DNA of 64,000 nt from Thamnidium elegans. Taxonomy: Eukaryota > Mucoromycota > Mucoromycetes > Mucorales > Mucoraceae. The position numbers were made by a program, and so were the translations under genes. The stretch covers positions 248,001 to 312,000 of the forward strand of contig JAIXMG010000038.1 of assembly GCA_025201345.1 (NCBI GenBank), given 5' to 3'. Each line of letters opens with the position of its first letter. The first letter of the stretch is position 1. This document shows positions 9,590 to 20,668 of the stretch, in pieces. The notes beneath the pieces were generated by a model, which saw only the letters and a program-made list of their open reading frames with translations, did no database searches and was not told the origin of the DNA.

Positions 9590-9880
9590 AATTTCTCTAT
9601 TCATCACTTGGAAGCGCTTAGTGTGGTTTGCGGTGTGAAGTATTTCAAGCATTGGCTGAAGGGGAAGAAATTTTTGTTGGTTACTGACCATAGTTCCTTG
9701 GTATATGTGTTTGCTAATCCGAAAGGTACTCCGAAGTTATCGCGTTGGGCTGCTTGTCTCATGGAATATCAGTTTGAAATCCGCTTCCGACCTGGCAAGA
9801 CCAACCCGGCTGATCCTTTGTCACGGAAGTTGATTGATCTTGAGGTTGGAAAATTAGATGACATTAGGAAGATTGTTTAA
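9590..9880 (+). pseudogene. Ty3-type retrotransposon fragment: end of reverse transcriptase/RNase H
   Basis: Residues such as KHWLKGKKFLLVTDHSSLVY, SRWAACLMEYQFEIRF and RPGKTNPADPLSR match the RNase H region and the connection to integrase of Ty3/Gypsy polyproteins. RT is missing upstream. G+C is higher than in the two complete Ty3 elements in this window, so it belongs to another lineage. Confidence 0.85.
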
Positions 9881-10088
9881 ATTTTTTGGATCGTTTATAG
9901 AGATCTGAAGAACTCCTTCTAGTATAAATATAACTCATGTACTCCCTTTTTCAATAAAAAAATCTTATTTACGTTTTTAAAATATTTGTATCCTTCATTT
10001 TATTTTACTTCTTGACGCTTATATTTACTTTATTTAATTTTCCCTTTATTTAAATTTTGACGTTTATATAATTGTATTTATTCACAAG
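9881..10088. other. AT-rich interruption within the Ty3 relic
   Basis: About 200 bp of TTTATTT-rich sequence between the RNase H and integrase pieces, with repeated TTTGACG/CTTGACG...TTATAT blocks. No coding sense; probably deletion scar plus inserted low-complexity DNA. Confidence 0.4.
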
Positions 10089-10523
10089 ATGGCAGTAATC
10101 TCTTTCCCTTGGTATCTTACCTTATTTAATTTCTTATCAAATGGTTCCTTACCTCTGGACGTTACGAAGGATTTCGCAAGAAGAATACGTTACCGCGCTA
10201 AATTAATGGTGTTATCCGAAGATGGTCGTGTTTTGGAGAAGAAGACTGGTCGGGAGTTGTTACATGAAGGTAACGCTCTGTCCAAGATTCAAGAAATTCA
10301 TGAAGAAGACCATATGGGTATCAATAATACACTTAACAAGGTCTCTCAATACTTCTTGGTCCATGGTGGTCGTGATTTGGTAGAAGCTGTTGTGAAATCT
10401 TGTGATACTTGTCAATTCCGTGCTCGTGCTAAGCACATAAGAAATAACCCAGGTGTTGTTTTCAAGACTCCCCGAGATCCTTTCGTGTTGCTTGGCGTTG
10501 ATGCTATTGGTCCCCTCAGATGA
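10089..10523 (+). pseudogene. Ty3-type integrase fragment (zinc-binding N-terminal domain)
   Basis: Encodes the integrase HHCC domain: IHEEDHMGINNTLNKVSQYF gives the two His and KSCDTCQFRARA the two Cys. The frame then enters the catalytic core at LLGVDAIGPL, where the first catalytic Asp lies. It stops at about 10520, where the DDE-chromodomain element begins, so the relic was broken by that insertion. Confidence 0.85.
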
Positions 10524-10608
10524 CTAATCAATATCAATAGATAAAATATTATATATAAAATAAAACACTATATTAGTGATTGAATATCATTTAAGTTACG
10601 TATATATT

Positions 10609-10791
10609 TTAGTAATTAGGAAATAATATATTGTTTTTCTGAAAATAGCCTCTTATAATATCTCTTTCTATAAAGTCATTTTCTTTGACCCAGCTATTCT
10701 CCTTGTTGTCATAATTTTTCCATTTAACAAGAAAGGTATATTGTTTATCTATTATTTTATGAGTTACAATATATTCTATTTCATATATACG
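10609..10791 (-). pseudogene. Detached C-terminal chromodomain of the DDE transposase
   Basis: About 60 codons: YEIEYIVTHKIIDKQYTFLV, then KWKNYDNKENSWVKENDF. The V..I...R/K...YLVKWK.Y....NSW....D pattern with aromatic residues is a chromodomain, which in other proteins reads methylated histone tails. It lies on the other side of the CACTA insertion from the rest of its gene. If the CACTA element is removed together with the extra G at 10791, and one copy of the 3-bp duplication (GTA on the minus strand) is kept, the frame runs directly from the DDE part (VNKDEG) into this domain. Confidence 0.8.
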
Positions 10792-11030
10792 CACTGTGGC
10801 CAGATAAAGTTGTTTTTTATACTAATAACAGTAGAATTGTTTCTAAATATGCACACTGTAAATTCGGAAACTATGAGATAGTATGGTTACTGAATTTAGT
10901 ATCCATGTATACTGGATTTATTATGCAGTATATTTTCCACTGAACGCAGTAAGTTGGATACTGAAATTGAAATGGTATCTTATATACCCTATCTAGTAGA
11001 AATTCCACTAAAAAATACGTCATGAGTCTG

Positions 11031-11369
11031 TTTATTCAGTAACCATTGCTCTTTATTCAGTAGCCATTGCTCTTTATTCAGTAGCCATTATTTTTTATTC
11101 AGTAACCATTATTTTTTATTTAGTAAATTCTCTGTTTATTCAGTAACCATTGCTCTTTATTCAGTAGCCATTGCTCTTTATTCAGTAGCCATTATTTTTT
11201 ATTCAGTAACCATTATTTTTTATTTAGTAAATTCTCTGTTTATTCAGTAACCATTGCTCTTTATTCAGTAGCCATTGCTCTTTATTCAGTAGCCATTGCT
11301 CTTTATTTAGTAGCCATTGTTTTTTATTTAGTAGCCGTTGTTCTTTATTCAGTAGCCATTTATAACAAC
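11031..11369. repeat. CACTA subterminal repeat array
   Basis: About fourteen direct units of roughly 22 bp with the core TTTATTCAGTAGCCATT (variants with AACC, TTTAGT). Such arrays near CACTA ends are transposase-binding sites in known family members; binding here is inferred. A shorter array of the same units is at 54781-54967 in the deleted copy. Confidence 0.85.
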
Positions 11370-11818
11370 TTACTTCTACATAATATATATGGTTAAAATC
11401 TGTTTTACATAAATAGTGTTATTATCAAACTTACAAGTAAATAAAAAACCAAGACATATGGTTAAACGGTTTCTTCTCTGTAAATATATAAACGTTTGTA
11501 GATATTAATAAGTGGTAAATAAAAATAACTAAAAGATGTGTACCTTAAGGTGAACCATAATAGTATTTAATGGTTAAATATCTAAAAGCAAACGAACAAA
11601 AAAAAAATTGCTTTAGCAGTGGAACAAAATAAAAAAAAAATACTTTACTTAGCGTTTAGGGATACAATAGAGGCGAATGAACTATAGAAGAAGAAAAACA
11701 GTTATGTTCCATTTCAGGAGATTCAGTTTATTGTTACCATTGAGATTAGTCTTTTGTGTATAAAGTGAAGTAAAAGTTCATATAAAAAAGGAAAAGGAAA
11801 AAAGATAGTAAAAGAAAA

Positions 11819-11852
<34 letters not shown>

Positions 11853-11914
11853 AAGAGCTTAGAATTTATAAGCGTACGAAAAAAAAAGTCACGTATTTTA
11901 TTTTTTACTTTTTA
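11370..11914. other. CACTA internal non-coding region
   Basis: No exon. It matches 54968-55390 of the deleted CACTA copy closely and ends in a long A run (about 11821-11850), the point where the two copies part. Confidence 0.6.
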
Positions 11915-12787
11915 TCAAGCAATATTACTAGTTGTACTTTCATTGTCAAGAATACTAAATTCCGAATATTCCAAGGAGGGTGCAGTACTCTCCTCCTGTC
12001 GAATAGTCTCTGCCTGCTCTTCAAGATAGCGCTAAAATAATAAGAATAAAAAATTAGCCTTAATTTATTAATTATGACTTCAATACTATACATCAAATTG
12101 TCTTTTTGACTTCTTTTTGTGGGATTGCTTTTTTGCTTTAAATCCTTCTTGTAGCAACAGTCTCGCACACCAACTGGATTTGCAACGAGAGATAAACATC
12201 CCAGCAGTATCAGCCCTTTGTTCAAGTAACAGACTGTAGTATTTCTTGTCGATATCCTTGACATCATCTTTCCAACTTGACACAAGTGAAAATCCGTCTT
12301 GTTGCATACTCGACAAAACACTTCTAGCAATTCCTTTTAGTTGGCTTCGTTGCTCCTTTAATTGGAATTTTGACAAAGGAGCGGCTTCCTCTCCATGTTG
12401 AATAGTGTGAAGAAGTCTAAACATGTCATCTATTCTTCTAGTGGAACTATAAGGTTTTTCCCCCTTTCTAAGTCCATAGGGATTTGGTTGTATTACACGA
12501 GTTCTATTTGCACTATCAGTAGTGTTGACAGATTGAACATAAATGGCACGGTTAACATAGTCGATATCTAATTTTTTTTTTTTTTAGTCACCCAATCTGA
12601 CGAAAGGAAAAAAAAAGATATAATGTATATATATATTACCTGTCAGTGATCTTTCAGTAAAAGAATTTAAATCGCTTCCAGTTAAAGTAGGACCAAATAC
12701 GGTATCTAAACGAGACGATATGGAATCTACCTTGCTACCTAAAGCCTCAATAGCATTGATCATTTGTTGTTCAGAGTTGGTGTTCAT
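11915..12787 (-). CDS. CACTA accessory protein of unknown function
   Basis: Three exons, 12640-12787, 12092-12567 and 11915-12031, join in phase to 246 aa from the ATG at 12787. The N terminus (EQQMINAIEALGSKVDSISS) looks like a short coiled coil. The middle holds NPYGLRKGEKPYSSTRRIDD and a basic, helical part, SWCARLLLQEGFKAKKQSHK; the tail is acidic/Ser-rich. I know no family for it. It is divergent to the transposase within one CACTA element, the position where other CACTA elements carry a second, DNA-binding protein (TnpA-like), so a role in binding subterminal repeats is a reasonable guess only. Confidence 0.7.
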
Positions 12788-13221
12788 TTTAATATGTAAG
12801 AAAAATTATTTGAATAAAAAAAAAAAAATGTCTTTATATAAATTTACCTTTTAGACCAGTTTTTTTTCATTCTTTTTACCAACCAGAAGAGTCTAAACAT
12901 TGTCTAAAAGAGTAACTGCATAAATATCAAATGATCTTCTAACAAACTTACATTTTATTGGTTAAGGTATTGAGCACCAATAACATTTGAATCTACCACT
13001 CCAAAATTGCAGTACGCAATATTTAACGTTAAACAAACTGCAATCATTCAAAGAACCATTCAAATCGATCACCTTTCTTTTTTTTTTTCTGAAGAACCAA
13101 TTGTAATTGTTTTAATAATTCTTTCTCGATTTGTTAAACTATATAAAAGGAGATCATTAAAAAGAGTTTTTTTTTTCTTTATCATACCAAGCACATTATT
13201 GTTTTTTTATATCCTTTTGAC

Positions 13222-16200
13222 ATGTCCAGCTCCTCTTTACCTTATACCCTTAACAGTAACAAAAGAATCCGACTGATGGATGGTACTTGTAAACATACAT
13301 GTGATATTTGTAAAAGTCAATTCTCAAAACTGAAAGAACTGTATAATCATAAAAGAATTCATGCCCAAAATACAATGCCATCTGAAAAAGAAACTGTTGA
13401 AATTGATGATATTTTCAACGCTGACGATATGGATGTTGAAGACCACTTAGACTATAGCAGCGATCCAATGGAAGAAAATGAATCATTTGAAGAGTGTACG
13501 TTGTCAATATAAATGTTTTAATTTCTTTATCTTAATAACTACTTACTTTATATATCTATATATAGTTTCGTACTCTGACATTTACAGTGTTCCCTATAAA
13601 ACCGGTTGTACTTTTGAAGAAAATGAAGGCCAATCTCACATATACCATCAAAGTAACGTTGATCAACATACTTTCACCATAACTGAACTCTTAAGTATCC
13701 ATCTGTTTGATATCGTTTCAGATAATAATGTTCCTCGCGAGTGCTACCGTCAGTTAGTTAGGTTTGCAAACACTATAATAAGAGATATACAAAAAATACA
13801 TGAAGGTTAGCTTTTTTTTTAAAACGAAAATATATAGACACGTATATTAACCATTTTTTTTTTTTTTTTTTTTTTTTTACAGAGTCTCCCAATCCTAAGA
13901 TAATGCATGGTCCTGCGGTTGACAATCTTCTGAAACGTCATTCTAATGTAAAGGCTCATATATATGATGCTTGTATTCAAGGGTGTCGATTGTTTAATGA
14001 TGATTCCATGGAATGTAATTACTGCAAATCAGAAAGGTTTAGAATAACTGAATCTGGATTGAAAGTACCAGAAGCAACACTGAAAGTTATTTCGATTGGT
14101 GATGTTATTGCACAACTCTTGTCAAATAATAAGACACGTGAACTTCTTCGGTACCGTGCAGATCGTCATATGTGATTATTTCGATGGAAACGCATACAAA
14201 AACTTCAAAAGCAAATACAGAGCCTTTGATAATCCTGACGATATAGCTATAGCGTTGTATACAGATGGTTTTATAAACGATAACAAAGGAAAGACTAGTT
14301 TTACTATGATACACGCCATCATATTAAATTATGATCCATTTTTAAGGTAAGCTATTTATGTATATGGCTATTAGTAGTTATATTACGATAGGGATTTTTT
14401 TTTATTATTAATAGTTACTTACTTTTTTTTTTTTATCAAAAAAGATACACAGACGAATATGTTCTACAGCTAGCTGTTGTTTCCGGCCGTCGTAAGCCAG
14501 CCGACTTGGATTCTTTTCTGGCACCTATAATATCAGAATTAAAGGACCTATCAGAGCATGGCTTGGTGGTCAAAAAGTATAATCACGAAATTATATGTAG
14601 ATCCAAGGTACATCTTATGATCGTTACAGGGGATATGCCTGCCGTGTCTCAGATGTCACATACAAGTACATCAGCGGGAAAATATGGCTGCCGCATATGT
14701 GAGGTAAAAGGACACCACCCAGATAACATGAGCTCGGGAATGTACTTTTGTGATAATCAAGCTTCTCTTCGTTCCAAGGTTGATTATTTAAAAGGAAACG
14801 CTGTAAGTAAAAACATAAAATAAATTCAGTATGATATTTAACTTACTCTTTTACACATTATCTAGGAAACAATGATTTATAAACCATCCATTTTTTCCAT
14901 CCTTCCGTCTTTCTCTGGATCACTTTACTTTGCTTTAGATGAGCTTCACCTTATTTCTCATGGTATTGGAAAACATATCTATCAATTGATAACCGTTGAT
15001 CTATATCCCAACAAGAATCAACACTTTTTCTATACCAAGAAAGATAAAACCATTTCAAAAGATAGATATCCATTTAGAATCAAACGCGCAGATCTTAAGC
15101 GAATTGGACAAAATATTACACTGTCAAGAAAAAATATACCGGTATCGTTTGAAGGTTCCTTTGATAATTTTATTGGAAATACAGAAGGAGTAAGGGCTGT
15201 AGACTACCAGGACTTCTTGGTGAATATTGTACCTGTTCTCGTTGTTCCTTTGATTACAAGTAGATCTTGTAAAAAAGCAATTCTGGCTCTCGTACGCGGC
15301 TGTGCCTTATCTCTACAATGGAACTTGACCGAAGATCTATTAACTGAAATTGACGTGTAAGTGATTTTTACTCTTTATACTTGGATTATACTGATTTTTT
15401 TTTTCATAGAAATTTTGGTATCTGGCATAATTACCTAACGCAGCAAGTGGATCAACGTAATATCTCGCGAAGCGTGTTCAGATCTGTCCAGCATTACTTA
15501 AATCATATCACATTGGTCATCCGTGAAATGGGCCCCCTTAGAACTTATAGTACAAGGTCGTTGGAAAGATCGATTGGTAAATATTCATCGGCCATAAAAT
15601 CAAAAGTTGCAAGCGGTGCAAATGCAGGTAACGTCGTGGAGAGCTTTGGTGTAAGAAGCTATATAAAAAGCGTATTAGATATAAATGATATAATCAATCC
15701 TATTATACCTGCACCTTACTCCTCAAACACATATATGAATAACCCAGATGAATCCAGCACAAGCCAATTATGGGAGCCCTTTATTTCGTCTTGCTTGAAT
15801 TCACTCGATAGTATTATTGAAGGTGTTCCTGTCAAAGGCATAGTTAAATCTCTCAAAAAATACTATAGCCGCGTAACATCAATGCCTTTTGGCCGTATAG
15901 TCCTAACAGATCTTGATATAACGTTGGCTGCACGATGTTGGATTGACAACAGAATTTACTCGTCTCTTTTTGATAGAAGAAAAAAAAAAGAAAGTCGTAG
16001 AGGGAACCATTTTGTAATGTTTCATTCCTCATTTGTAGAGTAAGGTTTAAAACAATGTAAATATAACTATTTATCACTAACTTGCTTTTAATAGTTCAAG
16101 GAATATTGTGAAGCAAGCATGGTTTGTAGGCTCCGTTGTATTCTTTTTTCAACATAAAAATCGAGAGAATAGTTCAAGTAGTGAATGTATATCGTTTCTT

Positions 16201-16476
16201 GCACTTGTAGAAGTTATGAAGGAGCATACCGTAAGCGAGTACGATAGAAATATTCCCGTCGTAAAAATGAATAAATTCAAAAAACAGCAGTTATTGGAAA
16301 ATCCAAATTGTACTTTGATCGATCCAAAATACGCGGTAATCAACATTAACGATATTGTGAGACAAGTTGGGCTCGTTCAATCTATCATTAGCTCTGTATA
16401 TCATAGTGTTATCTCTCCTTATTTTGTCTTTAACAACAATCTCGCTGAAACTGCTGGAAATATTGTAAACTTGTAA
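13222..16476 (+). CDS. CACTA-type transposase (Tnp2/Plavaka-like), one frame break
   Basis: Seven exons: 13222-13495, 13566-13805, 13883-14346, 14445-14802, 14866-15356, 15410-16039, 16095-16476; about 945 aa. The N terminus carries a C2H2 zinc finger (CDICKSQFSKLKELYNHKRIH, C-x2-C-x12-H-x3-H). The core has DYFDGNAYKNF, ALYTDGFINDNKG (catalytic Asp region), VSGRRKPADLDSFLAPII and VTGDMPAVSQMSHTSTSAGK, with GCRICEVKGH, as in the Tnp2 family. All splice junctions are in phase, but exon 3 changes frame at about 14160-14175: summed exon length is 3n+1. So either one base is extra, a frameshift is used, or the copy is just inactivated. Confidence 0.8.
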
Positions 16477-17274
16477 TTCCACTTTTGCCTGTAGAATATA
16501 TTTTTTTTAAAAAACTTTAGTATGATATATTTTATAGTAATAAAAAACCCCCTTTTTTTTTGTACCTTTAATATACCTCATTATATTTGTGTTTTTTTTA
16601 AACGTTTTAAAAATCCTTAACAGAGATGTTACCAATTAGGAACTGATTCCAATGTAGAGATGGTAGTGTTGTCAATAGCTAATATAGTGGTCATCTCTTT
16701 TTATGTTTTCTACTCTCATTGTGTTCAATGTGAATTGCAAGATCGTTTTGTAAAGGTACAAAAAAAAAGGGGGGGGGAAGGCAAGGTCGCTTACGTCTGT
16801 GGTTGAAAAAAAAAGTCACCTTCTGCTTGGCTAAACGGCCCCTTTTTTTATACGTGATTCTGAAATTTATATAGTAAGTCCTAAGTATACTGAAAAAAAG
16901 AAAGCACAAATATATGCAGTAAATCAATTTTTTTTATTATCGTAGCGTCTCTATTTTTTTTTTTTTTTTTTTTTTTTTTTTGGATAACGTGGCAGTGTCT
17001 TTTTTTCTTTTTTTTTTCTTTAAATAAATTTATATATTTGTTTATGTTATTTGTACTTTGATAATTAACTTATTCCTCTATACATGTAAGTACTAAGATC
17101 TAAACGACCATGACGCTGTAATATACATTGATATGCACCTTTTTAATATTTTAATTCCCGGGTAAAAAAAAATCTAAATTTAGAATAAAAAAAAGGGGAA
17201 GAGTATTTTCTACTGAAAATAGCGGAATATATTCCGTATTTAGTAACTATGTCCACTAATAACAGTATCATTTA
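16477..17274. other. CACTA right-hand non-coding region
   Basis: Contains homopolymer tracts (G9 near 16770, T28 near 16953) and no exon. Positions 16750-17294 match 55405-55930 in the deleted copy. Confidence 0.6.
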
Positions 17275-18729
17275 CTAAATATCTGGCCATAGTGTACCTT
17301 CGTCTTTATTAACATTTCTAATATTATGTATATCTAATTTATCTTTATTTTTTGATTTTTTCTTTCTTTTTTTAGTTGGATTTTTATATTCAGGAAAATC
17401 TACATCACTTTCGTTTTTATCACTTTCGTTTAAAATTTCATTCTCATCATCTATTATCATACTATCTTGATTATTTTCTATAGATAAATTTAATAAATCT
17501 TTTTGTATTTTACTCAATTCGTTTAATTTTTTAACTTGTTCCATTTGATTTGTATAAACTATATCTATTAATCTCAGTTCATTTGGAAATTCAAAATTTT
17601 CATTAATCCATAGCTTATGATGTTCTTGAGTTATAATGTTAAATTTATCTGAAAACAACTGTATATTCTTCAATAAAAATACAACTTTTAATTGTAAATT
17701 TATGTATTTAATATCATCAGTTTTTATTATAGAGTTATTATTACTAAAACGTTTAAATTTATTATATAATTCTTTAAATTGATTTTCCACTACAGATCTA
17801 AAACTTCCAAATACTTTATTATAATGTTCTTCTTGTGCATTTAATGCAATACCATTTTCCTTTCTTATTGGATAGAAAAAGTTTTTATCATCTAAATTAA
17901 TATTTTTATCTTTACATAAGTTCTCAAACTGTTTTATAAATAGAGTATAACCTCCATCCAATGCTACACAATCTTGTTCTTTAATTTTATTATACAATTT
18001 CATATTTAAAAACATACCACCATCAGAGCTATTACCACAAAGTTGACTATCTGATAAACTTAATACCATTTCATTAATATCTATTAAAACTTGTGTTCTA
18101 ATTCCTGATGATTTTAATTTGTAAGACCATTTTTTTTGCGTAGATATATCAGGTCTATCATATTCAATTGTAGTATCGTGCCCATCGAGCATAGTGGTAA
18201 TGTTTTTATAATTTTTAGGATTTTTAATTAATGCAGATAATATTCTTATTTTTATATTACTAAACATATTATATAGACAATAATTTACATATTTATTTAA
18301 AGATTCATAATTAGTTATCCAAAATTTTTTATAGACAGCATAAAATGATGAATGTGGCATATATTTCTTAATATTCTTGGATGTAAAACCAGAGGTTAAC
18401 TGATATAATAATAGTAAACCTTTTTCTATTTCCAAGTAAGGACCAGGATATTCTCTATGTGTATATAACATGGTTAGAAAAAAGAATACTGAAATATATC
18501 CTAATTTATTTGTTAATTCTTTTTTTACCTCTTCTATATTTTTTACATTTTTTAGTTCAGTACGATGTTTATATTTGTTTGTAATCTTTTTCCAGTCATA
18601 ACTTAAGAATTTCCATTCATTTAAAACTAATTTATTGATTTCAATTTTTAAATCTTTTTTATATTGTTTTATTTCTTCATTGTTTTTATTTATATATTCA
18701 TCCATAATTTCTACATCATCACCTATCAT
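17275..18729 (-). CDS. DDE transposase (PIF/IS5-like), C terminus replaced by CACTA end
   Basis: 484 aa as read. DDE_4-type catalytic blocks: TMLDGHDTTIEY near residue 180 (first Asp), QDCVALDGGYTLFIKQF near 255 (second Asp) and FGSFRSVVENQFKELYNKF near 315 (Glu). Upstream there is a helical DNA-binding-like region with GYISVFFFL and PGPYLEIEKGLLLLYQLTSG. The tail is acidic then very Lys-rich (PTKKRKKKSKNKDK), a likely nuclear-localisation signal. The last codons (TLWPDI) are in fact the CACTA terminus, and the native chromodomain lies at 10609-10791. It is a distant paralogue of the gene at 59975-61402. Confidence 0.8.
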   Translation of the reverse strand: MIGDDVEIMDEYINKNNEEIKQYKKDLKIEINKLVLNEWKFLSYDWKKITNKYKHRTELKNVKNIEEVKKELTNKLGYISVFFFLTMLYTHREYPGPYLEIEKGLLLLYQLTSGFTSKNIKKYMPHSSFYAVYKKFWITNYESLNKYVNYCLYNMFSNIKIRILSALIKNPKNYKNITTMLDGHDTTIEYDRPDISTQKKWSYKLKSSGIRTQVLIDINEMVLSLSDSQLCGNSSDGGMFLNMKLYNKIKEQDCVALDGGYTLFIKQFENLCKDKNINLDDKNFFYPIRKENGIALNAQEEHYNKVFGSFRSVVENQFKELYNKFKRFSNNNSIIKTDDIKYINLQLKVVFLLKNIQLFSDKFNIITQEHHKLWINENFEFPNELRLIDIVYTNQMEQVKKLNELSKIQKDLLNLSIENNQDSMIIDDENEILNESDKNESDVDFPEYKNPTKKRKKKSKNKDKLDIHNIRNVNKDEGTLWPDI

Positions 18730-18778
18730 TCTGTTTTTTTATTTATCTCTTAATTCAATTTTGATATATTAATAATAT

Positions 18779-19682
18779 GGCTGAAGTACAAGATAGGTTC
18801 CAGCGTGAAATACTAGATGGTAAATGAAGTAGTCAAAAATATGTAAGTGACAAAGTTGTAGCCGCTATTTTTATGCATCTTTTTGAGTTAATGCATAAAT
18901 CGCTAAAAATAAAATCCGGGCCGGAAATTAATTTAAACGCCGAATTAAATACTAAATAAACTCCGAACCGGACAAAAAATATATCGTTGGAAAGCCACAA
19001 AAATTCTGCATTGGATAGCAAAATTAAATTTCTTTATAATTAAGTACAATCATCGTGGGAGAGATCAATAGGTCTCAGGTATTTAATAGCGGCATGTGTA
19101 TGACGTCTAGGTAAATATGAAGTTCAATGACTCTCCTAGGGCGTAGAAATACCTGATTCTATAATGTTAAAGCGCATTACTATATCTTAGATAGATAAAT
19201 GTAAGGATGAATTAAAGAACGGTATATCACGAGAGATATAGAGGACCTAAAAATAAAAATAGAAATAAATATTTATCTATCTATTGAAGGGCAATAAGTT
19301 AAATGATATAACTGTACGCAAGATATTGTATACTTATGCTAGACTGATAGTACCACAGTATCGCAGAGTCTCTTGAATCATTCATGCAAATCTTTCATGC
19401 AGATCGCTCATGCAAATTGTTCATGCAGACGATTTATGCAAATCGTTCATGTATAATGAACTATGTGTAATGTAAATATCGGAAGCTAGATAAGAAATGG
19501 CTTGTAAAACAATTTATAAAGCCCAGTAAAGCGAATAATAGTACAACTGTTTAATGATACAAAAATATAGTTAATGTTTTAAAAAGATTGGTTTATTTGA
19601 AAAGAATAAAGAGTATATAATATAAAAAGTTGTCAATAAAAAAAGCGAGTGAAAAAAAGACAAACAAAAAAAGATTAGATCT
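18779..19682. other. Family A right end and 3' non-coding region, copy 1
   Basis: Matches the reverse complement of 39066-39975. It contains the terminal region with AATATATCGTTGGAAAGCC, also found in all other family A ends, and the CATGCA iteron cluster at 19381-19455. No genes. Confidence 0.7.
19381..19455. repeat. CATGCA iterons of family A (copy 1)
   Basis: Six to seven spaced repeats of the form TTCATGCAAATC/TTCATGCAGATC in about 75 bp. The same cluster is at 39298-39370 and 51556-51630. Being conserved in all three copies and close to the element end, they are candidate transposase-binding sites. Confidence 0.75.
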
Positions 19683-20130
19683 TTATGGTCTACGTGATGA
19701 AGAAGATCGTCCTCGTCCTCTATTAACTCTTGGTCTTCCACGTTGACGAGGTGGGGTGGTTGATGGAGCCTCTGAGATATGTCGATCTGCTTGATTACTA
19801 TTTCTAGTAACTGGTACTGTTCGTCTTTCGGTACCCAATTCACTAACTCTTGATGTGGAAAAAGATGGGCAGCTAAAACTATAGTCAAAATACAGCGATA
19901 ATATAACAAATTGAAATATAAACTTAAAACCAAGTTCTGTCAGGATCAGATAAAATCACGGCTTCGACATTTTTATCACCAGTACGAGGTACTCTAGAGC
20001 CATAATTGGACCGAGCAATAATAGTAGGAAAAGAAGGGACTTCTGAAATAATGCTAGTATTAAGAGAGTTTTGTCTTCTACCACTACCGGCATAAGGTGT
20101 AACTGATCTGCTAGAATTACGAGTTGACAT
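19683..20130 (-). pseudogene. Deleted Merlin-like transposase gene, family A copy 1
   Basis: Exon 1 is present (MSTRNSSRSVTPYAGSGRRQ...), then the intron start. The sequence then jumps from the intron's 3' part (near 37578 in copy 2) to codons near 38880 of copy 2 and ends with RGRPRVNRGRGR. The whole catalytic domain is gone. This is a simple internal deletion, like those that make non-autonomous elements. Confidence 0.85.
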
Positions 20131-20668
20131 TGTCTAAGATCTTAATTGTAATCGAGTAATGTAAGTAGATTTGAGTTAAATTAGACGAATGAGTGAAATG
20201 AATGTCGAATAGTTGTTTAAAAGTAGTTGCAAAGGTGAAATAGTAAAGCGAAAGTGTTGTTTAGTTATTATAGAAACAAGGAATTATGTTAGATACTACG
20301 TTTACGAGTAAACATAGTAGAAAAAAAACTTACATGAAAGAAAAGAGGGTTTTTATCTTTTTAGATAAAAAAACCTTTTTTATGAGTAGCTTTCGAAGTC
20401 ACAAAAAAAACCACTCATTAAATTTAACAAAATAGCTTTAGTAAACGTACTTATATCCCCAAAGTCCTCGGCCAAAAGAGAAATTACATGATATTAATAT
20501 CATATTTCACGAAAAATATATAAAGAGTAGCCTTATTGAAGCTACATGGACGGATATCCTTTTATATTATAAATTAAAACATTATTTAAAATACATCATA
20601 AATAAAATGTTGATCTTTATCCAAAACTAAAAGGTTTGCTCTTGTGATAAAATAATTTATTTTATATA
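20131..20668. other. Family A 5' non-coding region, copy 1, up to the Tc1 insertion
   Basis: Reverse complement of about 36905-37321 of copy 2. No genes. Includes a TTTTTATCTTTTTAGATAAAAA hairpin-like palindrome near 20350-20373. Confidence 0.6.

Larger units (their letters stand above)
10792..17294. mobile_element. Complete CACTA (EnSpm-type) transposon, 6.5 kb
   Basis: Termini are CACTGTGGCCAGATA at 10792 and, on the other strand from 17294, CACTATGGCCAGATA. A CACTA start and subterminal repeat array are hallmarks of the superfamily. A second, deleted copy at 54545-55930 has the same two ends and a perfect 3-bp target duplication (TGG). Here the duplication is TAC, with one extra G at 10791. 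The element carries a seven-exon transposase (13222-16476, plus) and a three-exon accessory gene (11915-12787, minus), divergently arranged. It is inserted in the coding region of a DDE-chromodomain transposase. Confidence 0.88.
10524..18778 (-). mobile_element. PIF/IS5-like DDE-chromodomain transposon, split by a CACTA insertion
   Basis: The element comprises the DDE gene at 17275-18729 and a chromodomain piece at 10609-10791, both minus strand. The CACTA transposon (10792-17294) sits exactly between them. Its left limit is where the Ty3 integrase relic stops; its right end is cut by Merlin-like copy 1 at 18779, so terminal repeats could not be seen. It is a distant relative of the complete element at 59567-61445. 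Confidence 0.7.

Noticed and set aside
11031..11369. Regular ~22-bp repeats that superficially resemble a CRISPR array
   Set aside because: Units are adjacent without unique spacers, the genome is eukaryotic, and they lie just inside a CACTA terminus.
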